A DNA stretch of 10,510 bases from an uncultured Rhodospirillales bacterium. Lineage in GTDB: Bacteria > Pseudomonadota > Alphaproteobacteria > Acetobacterales > Acetobacteraceae. Under the pieces are notes generated by a model that saw only the letters and a program-made list of their open reading frames with translations, was not told the DNA's origin and did no database searches. The stretch spans positions 1-10,510 of the forward strand of contig CAIVDX010000514.1 of assembly GCA_903904805.1 (NCBI GenBank), given 5' to 3'. Position numbers and translations under genes: made by a program. This document shows, in pieces, positions 1 through 6,182 of the stretch. Every line of letters starts with the position of its first letter. Positions within the stretch are counted from its first letter, which is position 1.

Positions 1-2
1 CC

Positions 3-1004
3 AAGCCGGCGCTCATCACGACATTCACGCTGACCGAGGTGCAGGCGGAAGCGATCTTGAACATGCGCCTGCGCAGTCTGCGGCGGCTCGAAGAGATGGA
101 GATCCGCAAGGAGCATAAAAGCCTCAGCCGTGAGCGGAAGAATTTGCAGGATCTGCTGAAGGATGAGGCGCTGCGCTGGAGCACCATCGAGGGCGAGATC
201 GCCAGGACGCAGGAGAAATTCGGCGCCGGCGCGCTCGGGGCGCGGCGCACCACGATCGCCAATGCGCCTGCCGCCATCGAGGTGAATCCGGATGCGTTGA
301 TCGAGCGCGAGGCGATCACCGCGATCCTGTCGGACAAGGGGTGGCTGCGCGCGGTGCGTGGGCACCTCGCCGAGGGGGCCGAGCTGAAATTCAAGGATGG
401 CGACGGGCTGCGCATGCTGTTGCCTTGCGAGACCACAGACAAGCTCTGTCTGTTCGCGTCCAATGGCCGTGTCTACACGCTGAAGGCGGCCGATCTGCCG
501 CGTGGGCGTGGCGATGGCCAGGCGGTGCGGGTGATGGTGGATCTGCCTGGCGAGGACGAGATCGAGGCGATGTTCGTCTGGCGCGAGGGGGTGAAATATC
601 TGCTGGCCGGGGCGTCGGGCCGCGGTTTCGTGGCGAAGTCGGAGGACATGCTGGCCGCGACCCGCACCGGCAAGCAGCTGCTCAATCTGCGCGAGGGGGA
701 ACGGGCGGTGATCTGCGCTCCGGTGGAGGGCGATCATGTTGCCTGCATCGGCGATAATCGCAAGCTGCTGATTTTTCCGCTGGAGCAGGTGCCGGAGCTG
801 GCGCGCGGCGTGGGCGTGCAGCTGCAGCGCTTCAAGGATGGCGGGCTGGCGGATGTGAAGACCTTCACTCTGGCGGAGGGTTTGAGCTGGCAGCTGGGCG
901 ATCGCACACGGACCGAGACGGATCTGCGCTATTGGCTGGGCGAGCGCGCGCAGGCCGGCAAGACGCCGCCGAACGGCTTTCCCAAGAGCAACCGGTTCGG
1001 CTGA
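3..1004 (+). CDS. parC: DNA topoisomerase IV subunit A, C-terminal part (5' end outside window)
   Basis: ParC is the DNA-cleaving subunit of topoisomerase IV, which with ParE decatenates daughter chromosomes in the cytoplasm. The reading frame is open from base 3, so the gene begins upstream; a GTG at 39 is internal, not a start. The 333 visible codons begin with the signature TEVQAEAILNMRLRSLRRLE, the end of the breakage-reunion/tower region. A charged helix follows (EIRKEHKSLSRERKNLQDLL). After about residue 85 comes the C-terminal beta-pinwheel DNA-wrapping domain with blades such as KGWLRAVRGH, GRVYTLKAADLPRGRG and GRGFVAKSEDML. The protein ends with the alphaproteobacterial-type tail PPNGFPKSNRFG. 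The catalytic Tyr and N-terminal domain lie outside the window. GyrA is the alternative, but the shortened pinwheel and this tail fit ParC. The next plus-strand gene starts 91 nt downstream and looks unrelated in function. Confidence 0.93.
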   Translation, partial: KPALITTFTLTEVQAEAILNMRLRSLRRLEEMEIRKEHKSLSRERKNLQDLLKDEALRWSTIEGEIARTQEKFGAGALGARRTTIANAPAAIEVNPDALIEREAITAILSDKGWLRAVRGHLAEGAELKFKDGDGLRMLLPCETTDKLCLFASNGRVYTLKAADLPRGRGDGQAVRVMVDLPGEDEIEAMFVWREGVKYLLAGASGRGFVAKSEDMLAATRTGKQLLNLREGERAVICAPVEGDHVACIGDNRKLLIFPLEQVPELARGVGVQLQRFKDGGLADVKTFTLAEGLSWQLGDRTRTETDLRYWLGERAQAGKTPPNGFPKSNRFG

Positions 1005-1038
1005 GGTGGCGCGGCTGTGGCGGGACCGCGCGCTCCGG

Positions 1039-1068
1039 TTGCGCGGGGCCGCGTGCACTCGCTAGATT
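1039..1068 (+). promoter_or_regulatory. Possible sigma70-type promoter before the repeat protein gene
   Basis: TTGCGC at 1039-1044 and TAGATT at 1063-1068 are separated by 18 nt and lie just upstream of the ATG at 1096. They match the -35/-10 spacing of housekeeping promoters, though the hexamers are only moderately close to consensus. The 9-mer GCTAGATTG here also occurs before the small exported protein gene at 5695-5703. This is a by-eye call with no experimental support. Confidence 0.3.
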
Positions 1069-1095
1069 GTTTGAACATCACAGGGGCTGGCAGCG

Positions 1096-1767
1096 ATGTC
1101 GGCGAAGCTCGAGCAGAAATTGTCCTCCGACGACATCACCGCGCTGACCCTGTCGGGTCTGTTCAACGCTGAGCATTATCTGCACAACAATCCCGATGTG
1201 CAGGCGGCCGGGTTGGATCCGCTGGTGCATTTTTGCCGCTATGGCTGGCGCGAGGGGCGGGCGCCGAACCCGTATTTCGATGTTGGTTTTTATCTGAACC
1301 AGGCAACGGAGGCGGCCGCGGGCGGGCTGAATCCGCTGCTGCATTATCTGCGTGTGGGCGAGGCCGCGGGCCTGGCACCGGGACCGTTGTTCGATCCGCT
1401 CTGGTATGGCGCGGCCTATGGGCTGAGCGCGGGTGTGTCGCGGTTGGCGCATTTTCTGCGCAATCGGATCAGCGGCGAGGTGGCGCCCTCGGCGGCGGCG
1501 TTCGCGGTGCCGGCGCTGCGGGCCTATCGCGATGAGCGCAGCCTGCGCGAGGACCCGTTTGTGGCCTATGCGCGCGATCATGATGGCGTGATCGCGCCGG
1601 AGCGGGCCGATGTGATGCTGATCGGTGAATCTGGTTTGCTGGACGGCAATTTCTATCTGATCAACGCGCCGGATGTGATGGAGGCCGAGCAGGATCCGGT
1701 GGTGCATTTCTGCCGCTATGGCTGGCGCGAGGGGCGCGATCCTTCGTTGTATGTCGATGTCGCCTAG
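1096..1767 (+). CDS. NPDV/DPLxHY-type repeat protein, N-terminal part ending at a premature amber codon
   Basis: This frame encodes 223 residues from an ATG preceded by AGGGG at 1082-1086. It is built from degenerate units of about 38-40 residues with the pattern FYLxxNPDVxxAGxDPLxHFxRxGxxEGRxPNPxFD. Examples are HYLHNNPDVQAAGLDPLVHF near residues 27-46 and the unit starting FDVGFYLNQ. Repeats of this style are known from Acetobacteraceae and other alphaproteobacteria, often beside or fused to glycosyltransferases or surface proteins, but no catalytic domain is visible here. There is no signal peptide or membrane segment. The frame stops at TAG 1765-1767 and continues open for 145 more codons, so the intact protein would be about 369 residues. 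The product is probably truncated unless the amber codon is read through. Molecular function is unknown. Confidence 0.7.
   Translation: MSAKLEQKLSSDDITALTLSGLFNAEHYLHNNPDVQAAGLDPLVHFCRYGWREGRAPNPYFDVGFYLNQATEAAAGGLNPLLHYLRVGEAAGLAPGPLFDPLWYGAAYGLSAGVSRLAHFLRNRISGEVAPSAAAFAVPALRAYRDERSLREDPFVAYARDHDGVIAPERADVMLIGESGLLDGNFYLINAPDVMEAEQDPVVHFCRYGWREGRDPSLYVDVA
1215..1736 (+). repeat. Near-identical 45-nt direct repeat within the repeat protein gene (1215-1259 and 1692-1736)
   Basis: The two 45-nt copies differ at only two positions and lie 477 nt (159 codons) apart in the same frame. Both encode DP(L/V)VHFCRYGWREGR. The surrounding protein aligns beyond these copies: units 1-4 of the first half correspond in order to units 5-8 of the second half. 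Examples are FDPLWYGAAYG against FDPVWYRRRYG, and EDPFVAY against RDPFAHY. The pattern indicates duplication of a four-unit block, or local gene conversion keeping this segment similar. Confidence 0.75.
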
Positions 1768-2205
1768 TATCTGCGCACCAATGCGCGGGTGGCGGCGATG
1801 GGGATCAATCCGCTGGTGCATTATATTGTCGCCGGCGAGCGGGCGGGGCGGCGGCCGTGTGTGTATTTCGATCCGGTGTGGTATCGTCGGCGCTATGGGC
1901 CGTTCGAGGGCACAGCACTTGGGCATTTCATGGCGCATCGGCGTGGGCAGACGGTGAGCCCGAATGCGCTGTTCGATGTTGGGTGGTATCTGGCCGAGCA
2001 TGCGCGTGGGGTGGGGCCCAATCGCGACCCGTTCGCGCATTATCTGTTCGCCGCGCGGGTGGAGGATATCGATCCATCTCCGGAATTTTCCGCCAGCGCT
2101 TATCGTCGCCAGCATCTGGGCCGCCGCAGTCGGCATTTCGCGCAGATTGTTGACGAGCGGCGTGACATGCCGCTGCTCCATGCGCTGATGCGCGGATATC
2201 AGTGA
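1768..2205 (+). pseudogene. Downstream part of the repeat protein gene, cut off by the amber codon
   Basis: This is the direct in-frame continuation of the gene starting at 1096. It is open for 145 codons to TGA at 2203-2205. It carries the same repeat units: YLRTNARVAAMGINPLVHY, FDPVWYRRRYG, FDVGWYLAEH and DPFAHYL. A GTG at 1789 could in principle start translation but has no convincing ribosome-binding site and would begin mid-repeat. The stop replaces the aromatic residue of the unit motif (FDVxWYL), so a single G-to-A change of TGG to TAG explains it. No other stop or frameshift is present, so the lesion is recent, is a sequencing error, or is tolerated by suppression. Confidence 0.72.
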
Positions 2206-2275
2206 ACCCGTTCATTCTTTCTTGACGCTCCTCGCGTAGGTCTTGGCGGCGGACGGCGTTCCTGCCGGCCGGGTC

Positions 2276-2280
2276 GGGAG
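2276..2280 (+). promoter_or_regulatory. Ribosome-binding site of the Hint-domain gene
   Basis: GGGAG lies 6 nt before the ATG at 2287 and supports that start. The 81-nt gap between the repeat gene and this gene contains TTGACG at 2222-2227 as a possible -35 box, but no convincing -10 at normal spacing. Co-transcription with the repeat gene therefore remains possible. Confidence 0.45.
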
Positions 2281-2286
2281 CGTGCG

Positions 2287-4227
2287 ATGGCGGACAGGTA
2301 TTTTCTGTTTTATGACCAGCAGTCCGGGCTGTGGTCGTATGATGAGACCACCGGTGCAGCGGCGAATATTGTGCCGTTCTCGCCCTCGCCGGGCGGTGCT
2401 GCGTCGATCGGGCAGTTCGCGGTGGCGGGCAACGTCGGCTATTTCACCAACATCGTTGCCGGCAGTGGCGCCAATCAGATTGATCTGTGGAAGTCCAACG
2501 GCACCGGGGCTGGCACCAGCCTGGTCACCTCTTATGCGGATGCGAACCCTACCGGGGCTGACACGCCGCCGGTGCTCGTCGGGCTCTCCAACGGGGACAT
2601 CACCTACGAGCAGTTCGACGGCACGAGCTACAATCTCTATCTCTCCGCCGGCACCGCGGGCAGCACCCATGTGGTGAGCAGCTATACCGGCAATACACCG
2701 ATCTATTTCAATCCGGGTGACACCGCCGAGGTCGGCGGTAATCTGCTGTTCGTGGACAGCTATGGCGGCGGGCTGTGGTCGCTGGCGGAATCCGGCGGCA
2801 CGGCAACCAACATCGCAAGCTTCTCCTATAGTGGCACTGTGGATCCCTCGATCGCGGTGGTTGGGGGAGAGGCCTATGTGTCGGCGGTGTCGGCCGGCGG
2901 GGGTGGCAATGATTTGCAGATCTGGGCCAGCGATGGCACCGCGGGGGGAACCTCGGTGGTTGCCAGCCTGGCCGACAATAGTGGCGGCGCATTCCCTGAC
3001 GCGGCCTCGATCGGCGGTCTCACCGCGTTGTCGAACGGGCAGATCGCCTTTGAATACATTGATGGCGTCAACAAATATCTGTACCTTCTGAGCATCAGCG
3101 GCGGCGGCGACACGGCCAGCAGCGTCAGCAGCTTTACCTCCACCGCGATGTCGTCGAGCCTGTATCTCGGGCCGTCGCAGACTGCCGAGGTGGGCGGCGA
3201 TTTCCTGTTCGTTGACCAGGCGAGCGGTCTGTGGAGCCTGAACGAGAGCACCGGGACTGCCACAAATATCGCGGCGTTCAGCTATAACGGCGCGGTGGCG
3301 CCGACGATGGTGTCGGCCGGTGGCGCGGCGTATTTCACCGAGGTGACAGCCAACACCGGCGGCACGGGCAATCTGATCGGTCTTTGGACGACCGACGGCA
3401 CGCAGGCCGGCACCAGCGAAGTGGCGAGTTTCGCCGACAACACGCCGCCCGCCAATCTGGGTGCCGACACTGCGGGGCTCGCGGGATTGACCGCGCTGGG
3501 CACAGGCGGGTTCGCGTTCAGCTATTATGACGGCACGCAGTATGAGCTGTTTGTCAGTGATGGGACCACGGCTGGCACAAGCCAGGTCAGCAGCTTCAAC
3601 GACAGCCAGTCCTTCGCGCTGACGGCTGGGCAGACCGGGCAGATTGCCTGCTTCGTCGGCGGGACGCGGGTGCGCACGCCACAGGGTTGGATGGCGGTGG
3701 AGGATGTTGCGGCGGGCGATGTTCTTGTGACCCATTTCGCCGGCGTCGCGCGGGTTGTCTGGGTGGGGTCGCAAACGATCGAGGAGGCAGGTGAGACGGG
3801 GCTGCTTGATGTCTCGCCGGTGCGCATCACAGCGGGCGCCTTCGGTCCGGATGTGCCGCTGCGCGATGTGCTGGTATCGCCTGATCACGCGATCTTTGTC
3901 GATGGTGTGCTGATCCCGGCGAAGCGCCTGGTGAACGGCCAGACGCTGCGCCGCGAGGCGGTTGCGCGGGTGACCTATTATCATATCGAACTGACCGCAC
4001 ATGACGTGCTGGATGCCGACGGGCTGCCGGCGGAGAGTTATCTGCACACTGGCAACGATCGGCGTGAGGGACGCGGTCTGATCCGCGATCATGCTGAGCT
4101 GTGCGCGCGTGTGTGGGAAGGGCGCGGATGCGCGCCTCTGGTGGTGCATGGACCGCTGCTCGATGCGGTTCGTGCGCGTCTGGCCCGGGGGGATGTCGCC
4201 CCGCGGGAGGTTGCGCTGGCGGCCTGA
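2287..4227 (+). CDS. Hint-domain protein with three large ELWxxDGT-like repeats
   Basis: The protein has 646 residues. Residues about 5-452 form three homologous repeats of about 150 residues (roughly 5-151, 152-304 and 305-452). Each opens with a (Y/N/D)xLFxDxxxGLWSxxE motif and contains ELWxxDGTxxGT-like segments: LWKSNGTGAGTS, IWASDGTAGGTS, LWTTDGTQAGTS and LFVSDGTTAGTS. This suggests a beta-propeller-like extracellular fold. The C-terminus is a Hint domain (Hint_2-like) starting IACFVGGTRVRTPQGW with candidate nucleophile Cys455. SPDHAIFVDG follows with His534, then YYHIELTAHDVL (His566, His572) and the family-typical ADGLPAESYL. Hint domains (intein/hedgehog type) self-cleave or transfer at the Cys. 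There is no N-terminal signal peptide, so export would need a non-Sec route such as type I secretion; no transporter is in the window. The beta-rich, low-Lys composition fits a secreted or surface protein. The substrate is unknown. Confidence 0.82.
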   Translation: MADRYFLFYDQQSGLWSYDETTGAAANIVPFSPSPGGAASIGQFAVAGNVGYFTNIVAGSGANQIDLWKSNGTGAGTSLVTSYADANPTGADTPPVLVGLSNGDITYEQFDGTSYNLYLSAGTAGSTHVVSSYTGNTPIYFNPGDTAEVGGNLLFVDSYGGGLWSLAESGGTATNIASFSYSGTVDPSIAVVGGEAYVSAVSAGGGGNDLQIWASDGTAGGTSVVASLADNSGGAFPDAASIGGLTALSNGQIAFEYIDGVNKYLYLLSISGGGDTASSVSSFTSTAMSSSLYLGPSQTAEVGGDFLFVDQASGLWSLNESTGTATNIAAFSYNGAVAPTMVSAGGAAYFTEVTANTGGTGNLIGLWTTDGTQAGTSEVASFADNTPPANLGADTAGLAGLTALGTGGFAFSYYDGTQYELFVSDGTTAGTSQVSSFNDSQSFALTAGQTGQIACFVGGTRVRTPQGWMAVEDVAAGDVLVTHFAGVARVVWVGSQTIEEAGETGLLDVSPVRITAGAFGPDVPLRDVLVSPDHAIFVDGVLIPAKRLVNGQTLRREAVARVTYYHIELTAHDVLDADGLPAESYLHTGNDRREGRGLIRDHAELCARVWEGRGCAPLVVHGPLLDAVRARLARGDVAPREVALAA

Positions 4228-4361
4228 TCCCAGCTGCGCCTGTCCTGCTGGTTGCGTGCGGCGGTGAGACGAAGCGCGGGGTTCTGCGTGTGAGTGCAGG
4301 GCTCCGTTGTGGTTGGCCTGAGGCCGGGCGCTCGCTGAGTGTCCATGCACAACACTGCCGA

Positions 4362-4400
4362 GGGAGAGGTGGCACCGCTCCCGCGCGCGCACGGGCGCGC
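4362..4400. terminator. Possible hairpin region between convergent genes
   Basis: The 191-nt gap 4228-4418 separates the convergent Hint gene and gspF. It holds a hairpin at 4362-4382 (GGGAG/CTCCC stem, one mismatch, then GGT/ACC with a 3-nt loop). A second hairpin follows at 4385-4400 (GCGCGC, 4-nt loop, GCGCGC). Neither is followed by a T-tract on either strand, so a classical intrinsic terminator is not shown. No gene is recognised in the gap. Confidence 0.25.
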
Positions 4401-4418
4401 TGGTTCTCCGGCTATGGG

Positions 4419-5627
4419 CTATATTGCGAGGTCGTTCAGGCGGATCAGCGCCTGCATCACCGCGGCGACGATCATGCCGACCATCCCGCCCAGCAGAATG
4501 GTGAGGATTGGGAGCAGCGCCGTTTGAAGGCGCGCGAGGCGATGCAGCAGCCGGCCCTCCAGCAGATCGGCGGCGCGCAGCAACATCTGCTCGAGCCGTC
4601 CGTTCTCTTCACCCAGACGGACAAATTGAATCGCGACCGGTGGGAACCCTTGGTGCCTGGCGAGGATGCGTGACAGCTTCTGCCCTTCCCGCAGCAACGG
4701 GGCGGCCTCGTTCAGCGCGCTTGCGATGGCGGCGTTGCCGATGGTGGCGGTGGCCAGCGTCAGACCGCTCGGCAGGTCGGTGCCGGCGCGGGTGATGCTG
4801 CCCAGGGCGCGGCAGAAGCGGGCGGCCTCGGCAAGCTGGGCGGTGCTGCCCAGCAAGGGCAGGCGCAGCAAGGCTGCGTCCATGCGGCGCCGCGCGGTGG
4901 GGTCGTGCCGTGCCCGGCGCAGGAGCAGGACGACGGTCAGGCCGACCGGCGGCAGCGCCCATCCCCACTCTGACAGGGCGGTGCCGATCGACACCAGCAC
5001 ATGCGTGGCCGTCGGCATCGGCACGCCGGCCTGCGTGAAGATCGGGGCGAACGCGGGCAGCACGTCGATCAACACGAAAGCCACCGAGGCCGCACCGGTG
5101 ATCAGCACGATGGTGGGGTAGAGCAGCGCGGTGCGCAGGCGCTGCCGCAGGGCCTCGGAGCGATCGAGATAATCGGCGCATTGGCCGAGCATGTCGGCCA
5201 AAGCGCCCGACGCCTCGCCGGCCTGCATCATGCCGATGGCCAGGCGCGGCAGGCGCGGCCCGACCGCCTCGAACGCGCCCGACAGGCAGTCGCCGGCCCG
5301 CACCCGCGCGCGACCCGCGGTGAGCGCGTCGCGCAGCGACCTGCTCGGCTCCAGCGGGATGAGGATCTCCAGCGCCTGCGAGACCTCGGCGCCGTCACGC
5401 AGCAGGCAGGCGAGTTCGCGCAACAAGGTGGCCTGGCCGGGCGGCGCGGCCGGTGGATGGGCGCGGCTGGCCAGGAGCCGGCTTGGCCAGCCATGCGGGC
5501 GGCAGCGCAGCACATAATGCCCGCTCTGACGGCACGTCTCGATGGCGATGGCCGGGCTGTCAGCGGTGAGCTCCGTGTGGATCACCTGGCCGTCCTCGGT
5601 CATCAGCCTGATGCGGAAGCGGGGCAC
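4419..5627 (-). CDS. gspF: Type II secretion system inner-membrane platform protein GspF
   Basis: GspF is the polytopic inner-membrane platform protein of type II secretion. It couples the GspE ATPase to pseudopilus assembly. The 402 residues match the usual family length. The N-terminal cytoplasmic part (MPRFRIRLMTEDGQVIHTEL) is followed by two T2SSF repeats. The first begins near residue 68 (LLRELACLLRDGAEVSQALE) with membrane segment ALLYPTIVLITGAASVAFVL. The second begins near residue 262 (ARFCRALGSITRAGTDLPSG) and ends in a membrane segment (PILTILLGGMVGMIVAAVMQ) and LNDLAI. The GTG start is supported by AGGGAGA 5 nt upstream. PilC of type IV pili is homologous, so the pilus version is not fully excluded. 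gspE lies on the same strand but 4.2 kb upstream, separated by two opposite-strand genes, so gspF probably needs its own promoter. No gspG follows; the next gene is convergent. Confidence 0.88.
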   Translation of the reverse strand: MPRFRIRLMTEDGQVIHTELTADSPAIAIETCRQSGHYVLRCRPHGWPSRLLASRAHPPAAPPGQATLLRELACLLRDGAEVSQALEILIPLEPSRSLRDALTAGRARVRAGDCLSGAFEAVGPRLPRLAIGMMQAGEASGALADMLGQCADYLDRSEALRQRLRTALLYPTIVLITGAASVAFVLIDVLPAFAPIFTQAGVPMPTATHVLVSIGTALSEWGWALPPVGLTVVLLLRRARHDPTARRRMDAALLRLPLLGSTAQLAEAARFCRALGSITRAGTDLPSGLTLATATIGNAAIASALNEAAPLLREGQKLSRILARHQGFPPVAIQFVRLGEENGRLEQMLLRAADLLEGRLLHRLARLQTALLPILTILLGGMVGMIVAAVMQALIRLNDLAI

Positions 5628-5632
5628 GCGGA

Positions 5633-5639
5633 TCTCCCT
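5633..5639 (-). promoter_or_regulatory. Ribosome-binding site deciding the GTG start of gspF
   Basis: On the minus strand this reads AGGGAGA, 5 nt before the GTG at 5627-5625. It is a strong Shine-Dalgarno match and fixes the start where no ATG is suitably placed. The rest of the 113-nt divergent gap (5628-5740) must also hold the gspF promoter. I see no convincing -35/-10 pair for it. Confidence 0.55.
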
Positions 5640-5694
5640 GATGCGTGCGGTGCAGTTTGGCGCCGGGTTGGTAACGTTGTGCTAACGCGCCACG

Positions 5695-5703
5695 GCTAGA
5701 TTG
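5695..5703 (+). promoter_or_regulatory. Possible -10 element before the small exported protein gene
   Basis: GCTAGATTG at 5695-5703 is identical to the 9-mer at 1061-1069 in front of the repeat protein gene, where TAGATT is a candidate -10 box. A -35 at standard spacing is not clear: TTGTGC at 5677-5682 is only 14 nt away. The element lies 38 nt before the preferred ATG and would almost abut the alternative GTG at 5705, which argues for the ATG start. Confidence 0.22.
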
Positions 5704-5730
5704 AGTGGCGGTTCAAGTGAGCATCGCGCG

Positions 5731-5736
5731 AGGAGG
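5731..5736 (+). promoter_or_regulatory. Ribosome-binding site of the small exported protein gene
   Basis: AGGAGG, a perfect Shine-Dalgarno core, lies 4 nt before ATG 5741. It favours this start over the in-frame GTG at 5705. Confidence 0.65.
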
Positions 5737-5740
5737 TCTG

Positions 5741-6178
5741 ATGCGGTTCGGATGGGGCGGTGTGGCGGTGCTGGCCGGGATGATCCTGGCGCTGCCGACC
5801 CGCGTCAGCGGTGCCACCATCTCGAACAACCCCACGGTCCTGCAGGGCAGTGTGACCATCAATCTCACCATCAATCTGCAGGGCAGCTTCGCGCCGACCA
5901 CCGGCAGCTGTGCGCTGACCCTCAGCGCGAGTGACCCGCACGCGGGGGTGGCGACCAGCAGCGTGAACGCCACCATCAATGGCAGCCAGGTGACCTGCGC
6001 ACCGGTGACGCCCTACTATTTTCTGGCCAACGATCGCACCGGAACGATCACCGTGACCTACAGCGTCTCGTTGTATGATCAAACTGGTCAGTTCAAGACC
6101 GCGACACAGAACTCCTACCTGCTGGCGGCCTCGGCGAGCAATCTCTCGCCCAGCCTGTCGCTCAGCCTTCAGATGTGA
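5741..6178 (+). CDS. Small Sec-exported protein of unknown function upstream of the RHS gene
   Basis: The protein has 145 residues from ATG 5741; an in-frame GTG at 5705 would add 12 residues but has no ribosome-binding site. The N-terminus is a classic signal peptide: an Arg near the start, the hydrophobic run GVAVLAGMILALP, then VSGA with likely cleavage after Ala25. The mature part is rich in Ser, Thr, Asn and Val with alternating hydrophobic pattern, suggesting a beta-sandwich. It has exactly two Cys (57 and 86), which could form a disulfide outside the cytoplasm. It ends LSPSLSLSLQM with no membrane anchor. I recognise no family. The stop at 6176-6178 lies 4 nt before the RHS start, so the two genes are probably one operon and translationally coupled. 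It may be a partner, chaperone or pilin/adhesin-like subunit; none of these is shown by the sequence. Confidence 0.8.
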   Translation: MRFGWGGVAVLAGMILALPTRVSGATISNNPTVLQGSVTINLTINLQGSFAPTTGSCALTLSASDPHAGVATSSVNATINGSQVTCAPVTPYYFLANDRTGTITVTYSVSLYDQTGQFKTATQNSYLLAASASNLSPSLSLSLQM

Positions 6179-6182
6179 CGCG

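Noticed and set aside
1215..1736. Direct repeat as a possible mobile-element target duplication
   Set aside because: Both copies are in-frame coding units of the same repeat protein, and the DNA between them is further repeat units, not an inserted element.
1078..2181. Minus-strand open frame of 367 codons covering the interrupted repeat gene
   Set aside because: It could look like an intact alternative to the broken plus-strand gene. However, its periodic IxxRIxxQ/HR composition is the antisense image of the repeat units, and the plus frame matches a known repeat style.
2212..4392. Long minus-strand open frame (726 codons) opposite the Hint-domain gene
   Set aside because: The translation is rich in Arg, His, Ala and Gln with no recognisable motif, typical of the antisense frame of a GC-rich gene. 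The plus strand encodes clear repeats and a Hint domain.
5661..5690. Palindrome-like stretch around AACGTT in the gspF divergent region as an operator
   Set aside because: Only the central AACGTT is symmetric; the flanking arms do not pair when aligned about the centre.
6075..6182. Upstream ATG extension of the RHS frame
   Set aside because: It overlaps the small exported protein gene by 104 nt, encodes an Arg/Pro-rich stretch and would place the signal peptide internally.
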